From positions 23,084,600 to 23,105,299 of the forward strand of contig JARBES010000117.1 in assembly GCA_030265145.1 (NCBI GenBank): 20,700 nt of DNA, written 5' to 3'. The position numbers were made by a program, and so were the translations under genes. A model generated the notes under the pieces. It ran no database searches. It saw only the letters and a program-made list of their open reading frames with translations, and was not told the origin of the DNA. Positions 9,936 through 19,512 of this stretch are shown here, piece after piece (positions within the stretch are counted from its first letter, which is position 1; every line of letters begins with the position of its first letter). The DNA comes from Strongylocentrotus pallidus (Eukaryota > Echinodermata > Echinoidea > Camarodonta > Strongylocentrotidae).

Positions 9936-10102
9936 ATTCATAGACAAAAAATTGTCTAAATCGGCAACCGCGTGAAAGGGGGCATCAGCGGCAAGATTTC
10001 CTCATAAGGAATTTGTATTGAATGTGAATTTTCAAGGAAATTTAGTAGCACATAGCTTTTGACTTTCTTTGAAAAGTCAAAAGCGCAAATACGTCGTGTG
10101 AA

Positions 10103-10233
10103 ATGGCAATCTCTAATCGATGGGTTTGTGATGTCTTTTTGTGCCTGCTGCTGTCCCTGAAGTGGAGAAAATGCACAGGTTGTATAGCATTCAGATGACT
10201 GCCCACCCATGTCACAGGTTTATCATGCTATGT
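10103..10233 (+). pseudogene. Copy C: truncated 5' end of the WSC receptor gene
   Basis: The start codon at 10103 is in the same Kozak-like context as in A and B. It opens MAISNRW and continues to DVFLCLLLSL, the start of the same signal peptide. Homology ends at about 10159, inside the signal peptide. The next 74 bases up to the gap do not match copy A or B and contain no WSC sequence. The remnant may be a truncated duplicate, or its remaining exons may lie in the assembly gap behind an insertion. As it stands it cannot encode the receptor. Confidence 0.65.
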
Positions 10234-10333
10234 NNNNNNNNNNNNNNNNNNNNNNNNNNNNNNNNNNNNNNNNNNNNNNNNNNNNNNNNNNNNNNNNNNN
10301 NNNNNNNNNNNNNNNNNNNNNNNNNNNNNNNNN
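10234..10333. other. Assembly gap (100 N)
   Basis: Exactly 100 undetermined bases, a size often used for gaps of unknown length. It interrupts copy C just after its signal-peptide remnant. By comparison with unit A, up to about 3.6 kb of unit sequence would be expected here. Confidence 0.98.
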
Positions 10334-10341
10334 CTCCTGAG

Positions 10342-10402
10342 GAACGGGTCTTAGTTAGAGCGCTCCAGAGCGCTCCAACGAAGTGAGTGAGAACGGGGTC
10401 TA
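10342..10402. repeat. Short direct repeats beside the gap
   Basis: GAACGGGTCTTAGT and GAACGGGGTCTAAGT flank about 35 bp that itself holds a doubled GAGCGCTCCA. This stretch has no counterpart in units A or B and lies between the gap and the resumption of unit homology. It may be the edge of an inserted element. Confidence 0.5.
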
Positions 10403-10953
10403 AGTAGTATATAGTAATTTACATTTGAAGTTTGATAATTAATGAACCTAATATACCATTGGATGTAATGTTACTCTCATGAATATTATCACATCACTTT
10501 ATGCCAATAATTTTGTACTTCGTAGAACAAGATGTTGACGACACTTCTTAAAAACCCTGGTGCACAGTCATCCGTTGCTGAAAAAAATATGAATAGGGTT
10601 TTATTAGACAGAGAACTAGTCACTCGTTGCCATGTAATGGATCTAAAGGCCGCATAAGTTATGACTTGTCAATCATAATCTACCAAAGTTGGGTAATCTT
10701 TTTTAGGGGGTACGCACTGTATAGCGCTTATGCCAGGTACATTCCAAATCCTAGCGTTCTATTATTATCACACCGGCTGCCTCTACAGCTCTCGGGTATT
10801 TTCAACAATTATTTCACGACAGTACCAATTTATATCACCTAGGTGGAGTGTCGCAAATGTAGATCAATGTATTACCGAGGATTATGAAACTATGCTGGGA
10901 TAGGGAAATGCTGGTTCGATATTAGAAAAGAGAAAAGGAGGTGACGAAAAGTT

Positions 10954-10990
10954 GCAGTTTTGCAGCGGTGGGCGCAGTTTTGCAGCGGTG
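10954..10990. repeat. 20-bp period tandem repeat at the end of unit C
   Basis: GCAGTTTTGCAGCGGTG occurs at 10954-10970 and 10974-10990. Units A and B lack the duplication. Confidence 0.85.
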
Positions 10991-11033
10991 CTGGGCGCAG
11001 TGAGGAGGTGGTGCAAAATTGATTTGGGTACAT

Positions 11034-11100
11034 AGAGAGAGAGAGAGAGAGAGAGAGAGTGAGAGAGAGAGAGATTGAGAGAAAGAGAGAGAGGAGGGTA
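11034..11100. repeat. GA dinucleotide microsatellite
   Basis: Nearly pure GA run where homology between unit C and the other units ends. Leucine/serine-rich frames on the minus strand here are artefacts of the repeat. Confidence 0.95.
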
Positions 11101-13362
11101 ATGAAATACACACATTCTGCTTAATTTAATTAATTTGTTTAGCTTTTTTTTAAACAATAACACGTCGTAATAATGTGTACAAGATTAATTACGGCATTCC
11201 TAAGAAATAAATAACTTAGGTTATAAATCCGAAAGACCGATTGACTTGATTCATTATTTGTTTTAAAGGAAAGAAAAGAAAGTTGAGATATGCGAAGAAG
11301 GAGGAAACGGAAGATAGGAGGGTACAATGAGAAATAGAAAACGAGAGAGAGGAAGCCGAGAGAGGGATTAAGAAAAATGAGACAATGAAAGGCAAGAGAC
11401 ATTGAGATTGATAGAGAAAGAGAGAGAGAGAGGACACGTGTAAAATAAAAAGATATCTGGGAAATGTAGAGAAAATAAAGGAGAACTCAACGAGGAAGTG
11501 AATGAGACAATAATTGAATGATAAATAGGTGCAATAACTCAATTAAGCTGCTATTATTTGTTTTAATTTTAGAAAGACAATGTAGCATAATATAAATATA
11601 CTTTCTGCAGTATGATATGTTTGTAATAGTAATATCTCTGTATTACTCCCAGTGTCATTGCTTAGAATGGATTCCACGATCACATCCCCCCTCCCCTTCC
11701 AATAAAAAAAGAGTCCTATCATATGCCCATCTGGTTTCGTTGCAGACGTATATATGAGAACGCTCCCCAGGTATTGTTTCAAATTTGGACTTTCTGCTGA
11801 TTTTTGAAGTCATTTTGGCACGTGAATGTAAGATTTACTTTACACATTTACTTACTTTGTTATCATTTAAAACGTGTATGTATATTATATATGGATTTCA
11901 GAAATGGAAAAAAAAAAAACATCCTTTATTTCATGATGAATAATTATTATAACAAAACTTATTGATAATGACTAGTTCATCAAAGTAATGTTTACCACTT
12001 TAATAGGTTTCACTTTCTTTGTAAGGCCACAGGTCCTTTATCGTATATTACGATAAGAATTTAAACAAAACTTATTGATAATGATTATTTCTACAATTTG
12101 ATGTTTTCCATTTATTTAAATGGGTTTTTACTTTCTTTGCAAAGCCACCTGTCCTTTATTATACAAGCAGGCAGAGTCTATAAACAGATTATAAACCGAA
12201 GTCTAAAATCATTATTCAATTTTTTTCAAAAATGTTTGGATACTTTATCTCCTGACATATTCTGCTGAATCAAAATCCTGGATAAGAAGCAATTCGGACA
12301 GCTCATTAATTCCCTGTCAAAGAATGTTAATCAACAAACATAATTCACTATTTACTAACACAATGTGAATACTTGTTCAACTTGTATCGTTAAATACACT
12401 GTTTACATGCACACGCCCTCTTCGTCCTCATGAAAATAATTAGCTTCAAAATTATCTAAGTGTCCGAGTGATTTCAAGTGATAAAAGAAAATCAAACGTC
12501 ACAAGCAGATACTGCAAATAATCATACCTAATGTTTTTAATACTCAACTATATACTTTGCAAAGATAGTATTTAGTTGCAAATATACCAATGACTTTATA
12601 TTTTCGTGAAAACATTCTGCATAAAAACTCAAAGTCATTACCAACGTTGTCCTTGCACAAATTTAACTTCATATAAATGAAAGTAATGATTTTCAACATT
12701 ATACCAGTATTCTTGACAACGTTTGTGAAAAGTGCCTTCGAAATATTCTTGTACCAAGTTTGGGCTGATAATTCGAATGTGGGTCAGGTCATAATTGCAT
12801 GCGTTCATTTGGCCTTGAATAGTTTTAACATTTTAATTCTGCTTCATACTTCAGTGATTCACCGTTTACAGATATCTAATGTATAAAGGCTTTCACACGA
12901 ATTTGTTTTAATTCACAGGATTAACTTAAATTATTTTAAACAGCCTTCTTACTTCTTGTCTTATGATATGAATAATCTCGCTTCTTACTTGTGGATTGCA
13001 CCCTTTCAAGGTGTATACGGTGCCTAAGGTATTTGGTTCGAAAAGCACCTGAAAACTTGGACCTAACCTCAAAGATTCAGTAAATACAAGAAAAAAAGTA
13101 ATGATAACTACTACAGATATCGACAGTAGATTTTAATGAAAAATATAGGAAGACAGTTTCTATGAAAGCTAACTTTGTCCATTCCTAATGACTCAATGAC
13201 AAGGCCTATCTTAATCAGGGATGCGAGAGAAGCCTAGATGGTGTAATAATAACAACGGGAATTTCATAAATTCTGTTTCTTAATGAGCCTGTTCTTCAGT
13301 ATGAGTTGACTTTACAATCAATGCGAACATTTCAGACACAATGTTCCACATCTCTGGTATTC
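11101..13362. other. Spacer between units C and B
   Basis: DNA mostly unlike units A and B. It has a purine-rich stretch (about 11265-11440), a 113-bp imperfect tandem repeat (11947-12164) and two short scrambled matches to the unit (12749-12795). A hydrophobic frame at 12677-12886 has no recognisable domain. I see no convincing gene. Confidence 0.55.
11947..12164. repeat. Imperfect tandem repeat, period about 113 bp
   Basis: Two copies begin with AACAAAACTTATTGATAATGA at 11951 and 12064. Both end in ACTTTCTTTG, an AGCCAC or GGCCAC, and GTCCTTTAT. The middles have diverged, so the duplication is not recent. There is no coding sense. Confidence 0.85.
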
Positions 13363-13791
13363 TCTCCCATAATTGATTAAACCCTGTTGCTCCCTCAAAG
13401 CATTTAAAACCCCAAAAAACATCTTTGTGATCGTCTTTTTTATACTTCCGACGTCTCGAGAACTTTTCAAAAGAATTTTGCCAATGTTTGTCTTTGCCTC
13501 CATGTCAACAAAAAAAAAGGAATGCTGGAGTATATAAACAAATCTAATTTAAAAAATGATTAAAACTTAATGGAAAATATAATTACATTCAGAAAGTAAA
13601 ACGTCGCTCTAGTGACCTTATGAGAAAGTTTGATTGAACTTTACAAACACTTGTCTATGTTTTGTTTAGTTTCAAGCTTGGCACAATAGCAGTTCCAGTT
13701 TAATTTTCTTGATAATATTTGCCGAGCATCAGAACCATGAAGACAGAATCATGGATATTCTTCCCATGTCTGTATTTATTGTGATCAAGGT

Positions 13792-13820
13792 CACATGATA
13801 AATTGTGAGCTGTTCACGTG
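13792..13820 (+). promoter_or_regulatory. E-box pair upstream of copy B (one canonical)
   Basis: CACATG at 13792-13797 and CACGTG at 13815-13820, with the 23-bp spacing of copy C. It lies about 280-305 bp upstream of the start codon. Confidence 0.4.
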
Positions 13821-13877
13821 ACAACGTTCATAAAGAACAAACGTACGCTCGATGAAGTGGGTGTCGTAAACACTGAT

Positions 13878-13886
13878 CACTTCCTC
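13878..13886 (-). promoter_or_regulatory. ETS/PU.1-like site upstream of copy B
   Basis: CACTTCCTC, conserved in all three copies within an otherwise diverging region, about 215 bp ahead of the start codon. Confidence 0.35.
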
Positions 13887-13942
13887 ATTCATAGGCAAAA
13901 CATTGTCTAAATGAGCATTCGCGGGGAAGGAGCATCAGCGGC

Positions 13943-13987
13943 ATGGAATACCAACAGAGTGCTCGTCGCGGGAAGTCTCCCTCATAA
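13943..13987 (+). promoter_or_regulatory. Possible upstream ORF in the copy B leader
   Basis: An ATG in an insertion of about 31 bp unique to copy B opens a 14-codon frame (MEYQQSARRGKSPS) closed by TAA, 110 bp before the receptor start codon. It matters only if transcription begins upstream of 13943, which cannot be judged here. Confidence 0.3.
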
Positions 13988-14097
13988 GGAATTTGTATTC
14001 GATGTGATTTTTCAAGGAGATTAGTTACATACAGCTTTTGAATTTCCTACGTATTTGAAGAAAAAAAATTAAGTTGTACGGAGAAGAAGTTTGTGCA

Positions 14098-14221
14098 ATG
14101 GCAATCTTTAATAGATGGACTAGTGATGTCTACTTGTGCCTGCTTCTGCCCTTGTTTGTCTCGGCTGGAAACACAGAAAATGATATCTGTAATGATACCA
14201 GTGCTAATCGAACATCTCAAT
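14098..14221 (+). CDS. Copy B exon 1: signal peptide
   Basis: The start codon has G at -3 and +4. It opens MAIFNRW, followed by the hydrophobic core YLCLLLPLFVSA, with likely cleavage near residue 23. After it come one cysteine and the sequons NDT and NRT. The donor AAT|GTAAGG is good and leaves the exon in phase 1 (T + AT = Tyr at the junction). Confidence 0.8.
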
Positions 14222-16948
14222 GTAAGGAAATAAATGTCTTTTTAATTCATCTTTGTATATCTTATTTAATTTTTTAACCCAAAATTTACACGTACGTGTG
14301 TTGGAAAAATCAAATAATCCCATTAGAAATAAAAAGATGATAATTCCTAACAGTGCTGCATTCGGGATGAGTTGAAGTTGTTTTCGGACCAGGTTGTTTG
14401 AGCCCTCCCCCCCCCCCCCTTCCCACACCACCACCAAATGATTCTGTAAAGCTTGACGAACAAAGAAAACAAAGAAAAACATCCATTTTTAAAATGAAGC
14501 ATTACTTCCTCCCTCTCCCGTCGTGTATTCATTTATAATTTTAAATCTGAATGTTAAAACTCTAAAACATTTGTTTTTCTTTCTAGATATGAAGTACCAT
14601 GGGTGTTATAACCTGTCTTGCTTTGTGCCGGAAAACAATTCAATTGTCGATGATATTGATCAATGTACGAAACAATGTCAAAGTGGAAGTCATTCCTATG
14701 CAGCTTTGTTCCTTCGATCTTTGTGTTCCTGTGGAAAATTCATCTGTGGTAGAGCTGACATGGTTTGTGATTCTAAGTGCGGTTTACCATGCAATGCTAG
14801 CCCGAGAGATGAATTGCAGACTTGCGGTGGAATAGACAACTTTCAATTGTATAGAGGTATTCATTTTATTGTTATTATTATTGTAATTTTTATTATTACT
14901 ATCATCATTATTATAAGGTTAAGCTCCGTAATAGACATGATGTTCTTCGGAATGTCAAACTTTATATGTAATATACCATGTACGAATTGAGAACACTCCT
15001 TCAGAATATATTTTGGATCTAATTTCAATAATGTATTTGATACATGTATGATTCAAAATCATATACAGAATTCTAAAATTCCATTTTCTTTTTATATAAC
15101 TATTGCTGATTAAAATAGTATATCATTATTTACAATTGCACAGGGTAAAACAAAAATTTCGATAATGTAATCTGCATAATATAGTTTTGTTAGGACACTG
15201 TATCTGATACTGAATCAAAATGACACAATATTTCATAGTTCTCAACGTGTTTTAGCAGGTATTTAGTGATATCAGTTACGGATTGACTATTTTCACATAC
15301 ACTTATTTATCTTTCCATTTCAGGCGAATCTTCAGACGAAACTTCGTACGAAAATTCAAGTATGTTTCCATATCACGGATTTTTTTTTTTTTTTAATAAC
15401 GCTCATACATACCATTTGCTGCAAACCTAATTCAAACATTAATATTATTAGGAGCATTCGAATAAAGTATTCTGAATATTCATGTTTTCAGTGTACATGT
15501 GGAGATTGTCATTACGAATTTTAAAAAACTTGAGGAAATCAAACGCTTGATGATTCGTGTTGTTTTGTAGCGGAATAAACGACGATTGCCCGTTAATTAA
15601 TCAAGATGTTCTGTTTAACGGCCCACATTAAGTAACAAATTAGTTAGTTTTGTAAAAGTTGTGATTTGGTGATGTGGACCTTAGTGATATAGACCATCCA
15701 AAAAGTTTGAAGCGTGTGCATTTGATTTGTGGGCCTCTAAATCTTGTGATCATATCTTGTCTCCAAAAGGCCCGTAATCTGGAAACGGTGACTCTAAGGG
15801 ACCTGCTCCCGTTGGCCTTTCTTCGTGTTCACTTTCCTCTTAAGATTATTCTGCCTTGTTTTCAGAAGGCTTACACGACTGACATCGTTCATCTCGTGGA
15901 CCTCGATCTTGTAGAATTTCAGTCATCTGATTCTGGGCAATATTATTTTTCCTGTCTTATTTTTTATTTTGTTGAAATCAAAACTTCAGTCAAATAGTTC
16001 ACAAAATGTATGCCTGACTATTGAAAGATTATATAAAAAACATAATTTGATTGTTATATTGCAATATTTTTCAATGTTTTGGTATAGTTCTACCTTCGTC
16101 GTATATTTTCATATTTCCAAGGTTTCATAAAACATCTTTCAATTTTCTTCATAAATCTTTACAAAAAATAATTATGATCATCCTAATGGTCTTGAATGTT
16201 AATTCAGTGATTTCGAGACGAAAGATGCACCCGCCCCCTCACACACTCACACACACATTCACACAATATTGCACACTTTTATGTACTTTTTCGTCTGATC
16301 ATGAATTATCTTCCAATCATATTATCATACATATTCTAAATTTGTGAAAGAAATAGTAGTAGAAACGGTTAGAAATATTTGCTCGAACCTATATAAAACA
16401 GGTCTAGTGTATAATAAAGCCACTGTAAAAAGACGGTAATATTCCCCTTATCTCCTTTTTTATCAGCAGGCCATAATGCTTCTCCCATTGTAGTCAGCGT
16501 TCTTGTCATATTTGTGATAATCGTTGTTGGCGTCCTAATGAGTTGCTGTACATGTATTCTGCTAGCAGTAAGAAACCGTGCAGGAGCAGCAAGCCCCGGA
16601 CCTTCTCCACAGGCAGTCAACCAACTAGCAGATGATGACTATACAGAGATTGGTCCTGCCGGTTCAAGGAACGAAGCAACGACCAACCTATCTGGCAGTT
16701 ACCCCTTCCTCGATCTGAACACAAAACAAGAAAGAAGCGGATCGGATGAATATCACGAGTACGCGGATGCGAACAATCTGACTGGATCCGCATCTTCGAT
16801 TCAGATTGGGGAAGATGGATACCAGGTCCCGGAATCATTCTCACACAATACTGGCTCAACAGTCTTTTATTCTACATCTATCAAACAAACGGGAAATCGA
16901 GAGAAAAATATCGAAATAGACGATGAAACAGAATACATTGATTTTTAA
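14098..16948 (+). CDS. Copy B: WSC-domain type I membrane receptor with tyrosine-rich tail, complete (302 aa)
   Basis: The join 14098-14221, 14587-14856, 15324-15359, 16470-16948 gives 909 nt and 302 residues, all junctions in phase 1. Layout: signal peptide 1-23; short N-linked-glycan-prone segment (NDT, NRT); WSC domain about 44-131; acidic Ser/Thr linker 132-143; membrane span about 150-177; basic RNR; cytoplasmic tail 178-302. Tail tyrosines: Y201 (DDDYTEI), Y221 (YPFL), Y238 and Y241 (YHEYADANN), Y261, Y277 and Y299 (ETEYIDF). WSC domains are thought to bind carbohydrate; here the likely site is the cell surface. YTEI and YPFL are ITAM-like, but 16 residues separate them instead of the usual 6-12. 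The acidic run before YTEI recalls a hemITAM. Signalling is therefore an inference. I do not recognise a named orthologue. Confidence 0.85.
14406..14419. repeat. Homopolymer C tract in intron 1 of copy B
   Basis: An uninterrupted run of about 13-14 C, followed by TTCCCACACCACCACC. Copy A has only a short C-rich stretch here. A run like this is prone to length errors in sequencing. Confidence 0.85.
14587..14856 (+). CDS. Copy B exon 2: WSC domain
   Basis: 270 nt in phases 1-1, acceptor TTTCTAG and donor GAG|GTATTC. It encodes YHGCYNLSC, DIDQCTKQC, SYAALF, LCSCGKFICG, VCDSKCG and LQTCGG..FQLYR. The ten cysteines of copy A are all present. An eleventh (FICG) replaces a tryptophan, so the exon has an odd number, which the single cysteine of exon 1 could balance. 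It is one codon shorter than copy A. Sequons: NLS, NNS, NAS. Confidence 0.9.
15324..15359 (+). CDS. Copy B exon 3: 12-residue linker
   Basis: 36-nt exon, acceptor CCATTTCAG, donor CAA|GTATGT, phases 1-1. It encodes GESSDETSYENS. Length, phases and flanking intron sequence match copy A. Confidence 0.75.
15535..15970. other. Intron 3 segment of copy B unrelated to copy A
   Basis: Introns 3 of A and B align at both ends, but about 435 bp here replace about 280 unrelated bp in A (about 4690-4950). The part at 15660-15960 is visibly richer in G+C than its surroundings. The + strand has a long open frame (15674-15997) that lacks an ATG. The minus strand has a shorter frame starting MTEILQDRGPRDE. 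It could be a fragment of an inserted element or of another coding sequence. I recognise neither frame. Confidence 0.5.
16470..16948 (+). CDS. Copy B exon 4: membrane span and cytoplasmic tail
   Basis: The acceptor TATCAGCAG is a NAGNAG pair. Use of the second AG joins A + GC as serine, and use of the first would add one residue. The span IVVSVLVIFVIIVVGVL is followed by a cysteine-rich inner edge (CCTC) and the basic RNR. The tail carries seven tyrosines. The last 40 or so residues (from QVPES) are almost identical to copy A. Stop TAA at 16946-16948. No canonical AATAAA follows until about 18209. Confidence 0.9.
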
Positions 16949-17562
16949 TAATTTTTGGCCAATTGTATGTACACCACTGTGCTCAAAGTAAAGAAAGTGG
17001 GCACATCGACACCATTGTGTTGCCTTTTTAACCAAGTGGTAGTTTAAAGAGTAGATTCAGAGTCATTAATGTGGAGAGTTTGACCAACTTGATTCGAGTT
17101 GGGCACATTATGGCGAATACTTTTCTGCTTTGCAAGCATAAAGCAAATTGAATATACGTATGCCATGTTGTGACCAACTGAAAGAAGATATAGAAGAAGG
17201 TATAGAAGACCCTGGATGAATTGGAGAGGACAAGCTACTTGCCAATTTCATAAGATTGGGCGAGTCTATATTTGCGGGAAAACACATTCGACTTCTGAGT
17301 CGAATGTGTTTTCAAATTTGCTAAAAAATAGTCCATAATAGGGTTCTCAGATTTTATGATTTCACAGATGTGATTTGCAAATTGACAAAGATAAGTCCCC
17401 AGCATGGTCAACATCTTGCCAATCACAGTTACCATGGTTGCGGTTTTTGATTTGCTGACAAAAGCTTTGAACGCCCTGTGTTGCCCTCGAACTATTCTTT
17501 TAAAGTCCAGAGGCAGACGTTAAGTAGTACTAGAATATTTGAATTCAAATGAAATGTTACCA

Positions 17563-17565
17563 CTT

Positions 17566-17596
<31 letters not shown>

Positions 17597-17614
17597 TTCT
17601 CCCTCTCCCTCTCT

Positions 17615-17655
<41 letters not shown>

Positions 17656-17670
17656 CATCTCCCTCTCTCT
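17563..17670. repeat. CT dinucleotide microsatellite (unit B)
   Basis: Nearly pure CT with a C-run at about 17615-17625. Counterpart of 6691-6790. The Leu/Ser-rich frame 17539-17823 is an artefact of it. Confidence 0.95.
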
Positions 17671-18315
17671 TTTTCTTTATTCTTCCTGATATATCATTCT
17701 TATTTCACTCAAGGCAATTCAATACTCTCTTTAAATATTGATGTTTGTAAACTAAATACTGTCACCATTTTGTATAATCGTTTCAAATCTATTGTTGTTC
17801 TCAATCATTTTGAATGTTTCTAAGTAGTCAAATAATTTACATGTTAAGTTTTAGAATCGATTAACCTAATGTACATTGCACGCAATATTACTCCTATAAA
17901 TAATATCACGACACTTTATGCAAATAATGTTTAACTTCAAAAGGGGGTGTCTTAAAACCATCCCATTGAACATTAACATATTTAAGTTGATCCACACCGT
18001 TGTAGCATTGTGTCTTAATGAAGATAAAGCTGGTTTGATTTTCTTTTTATACTACGTGTTTGTTTTTTTCTCTTAATTTACATTTTAGATTGTGATATTA
18101 CTGTTTTAATGTCAAGAAATGGTGCAAAACATATACTATCCAGGCCCTATATACTGTAAATTCGTGTGATATAAATACAAATAATTTATTTGGTTTATGA
18201 TTGATGTAAATAAACAATTTTCTGATCATAGCGATCTAACTCAATAAATGCCTCACAAATAAATAAACGCTTATATCGTACTTTGTCGATTTATATTTGA
18301 TCATGTAATAAGTCA

Positions 18316-18405
18316 GTAATGATAATTGTAACAATAATCATACTAATAACAATAATGATAACAATAATAATAATGATATTAATGCTTATAATAATAATAA
18401 TATAT
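18316..18405. repeat. AAT-type imperfect repeat (unit B)
   Basis: AAT/ATA/ACA trinucleotide run, counterpart of 7411-7512 in unit A. Confidence 0.85.
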
Positions 18406-19370
18406 TATTAATTTGTGTCGGTTAAATATCGAAAACTAATGAAGCCAACGAAACAAAAACTACAGCTCCATAGTATACCGACTACTCAAGAGAGCGACAA
18501 CCAACAAACATATTAGGGCCACAGACCATTCTAGTGATCATGAAAACAAATAAATTAAAAAAGCTTCCCGACAAATATTTTCTTTTAATCACTGAAACAC
18601 AGATGCCTCTTAACATACACATTTTTTAACCTCCAGACATGGATCCCTTTTTACTTGGATTTTAACTAATGAGAATTAAAATATTGTTGATGTATCCTTA
18701 TAGCTTGACCAAAGCAAAAACCAAGATTTGACAGAAATAGCAATAACAGTAGTAGTGGAATTATTTACAGTATGCATTCAAGCAAAATACTCCCAAACTG
18801 TGCATATCTATCTTTAAACGTTTTTACTTTTGAGACCGTTAATAATATTTTATATTAAAAGGAAACTTATACTCTGTCTCATGATACCTTATTCATAAAT
18901 CTGCTGTCATCGATGACTGATCAGCATCCATTCAAAAAAGTATTTGTTCTTGCACCAAGTTTGGGCTCAAGCAATGAATGCAAGCCAAATGCCATTTTGC
19001 CCTTGATGCTAGTAAATCTCAGATTTTGTATGTGCTATTGGAGAAAATGCCTTATAATTGCTACGCACCTTATGCATGTGAAATGGTGAAATGGACAAGG
19101 AAGCAGTGAGATCTTAAAAAATCATTTGACAAGAATAACATAGGCTGTTTAAATATTAAAGTGTAGGTTACCTTGTGGAAAAAAAGGTCATGTTGAAGCT
19201 TAGATTCATTGGATCACTAAACAATGTCAAATCTGATGCATGAAGCAGAATTTAACTTTCAAAAAATTTCAGACCAAAGTAACACATTCATTAGTCCATA
19301 ATCTAGCCTATTTAATTTTGATCTCCACCACACCAACGCAATGTGACCTCCCACTACTTACTTGCTGCCA

Positions 19371-19512
19371 GCCTAAGATGGCGTGATCCTTAAAATAGGA
19401 CGCCCGGCAAAAAGGGCAGGCGCTGGCCACAGAACTCTAAAATAGGTATTTAATAGAGTTCTGTGACGCTGGCAAGCATAATTATGAGTTTGTTGATAAC
19501 GCCATCTTCGGC
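19371..19512. repeat. Inverted repeat with a nested hairpin (unit B)
   Basis: Outer arms 19371-19388 and 19495-19512 match the unit A foldback. The loop is longer by about 63 bp. The extra DNA holds a perfect 11-bp inverted pair, CACAGAACTCT (19428-19438) and AGAGTTCTGTG (19455-19465). These are bracketed by GCGCTGGC and ACGCTGGC. The nested form suggests a small foldback element inserted into an older one. Confidence 0.7.

Larger units (their letters stand above)
9391..11030 (+). repeat. Tandem unit C (shortened third copy)
   Basis: It starts with the GTTGCTCCCTTAAGGCATTT block directly after the end of unit A. It then follows units A and B through the promoter region into exon 1, and homology stops near 10159. 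After the N gap, homology resumes at about 10400 with DNA equivalent to 6940-7060. It then jumps to the equivalent of about 8665 and ends in the block at 10895-11030. The coding exons 2-4, if they ever existed here, are absent or lie in the gap. Confidence 0.75.

Noticed and set aside
10882-11163. Leu/Ser-rich open frames on the minus strand
   Set aside because: They are translations of the GA microsatellite and have no domain. The same applies to 11139-11542 (purine-rich tract) and 17539-17823 (CT tract).
12677-12886. Hydrophobic 69-residue frame
   Set aside because: AT-rich DNA often gives hydrophobic frames. No signal, domain or splice evidence supports it, and part of it overlaps the scrambled unit fragments.
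15674-15997. Open frame ending in SSDSGQYYFSC, resembling the end of an immunoglobulin domain
   Set aside because: The spacing DxGxYYFSC does not fit DxGxYxC. There is no upstream partner cysteine-tryptophan pattern, no ATG and no splice context.
14285-16948. A canonical ITAM in the receptor tail
   Set aside because: YxxI/L pairs exist, but 16 residues separate them instead of 6-12, and the residues before them are not the classical ITIM type. I call it ITAM-like only.
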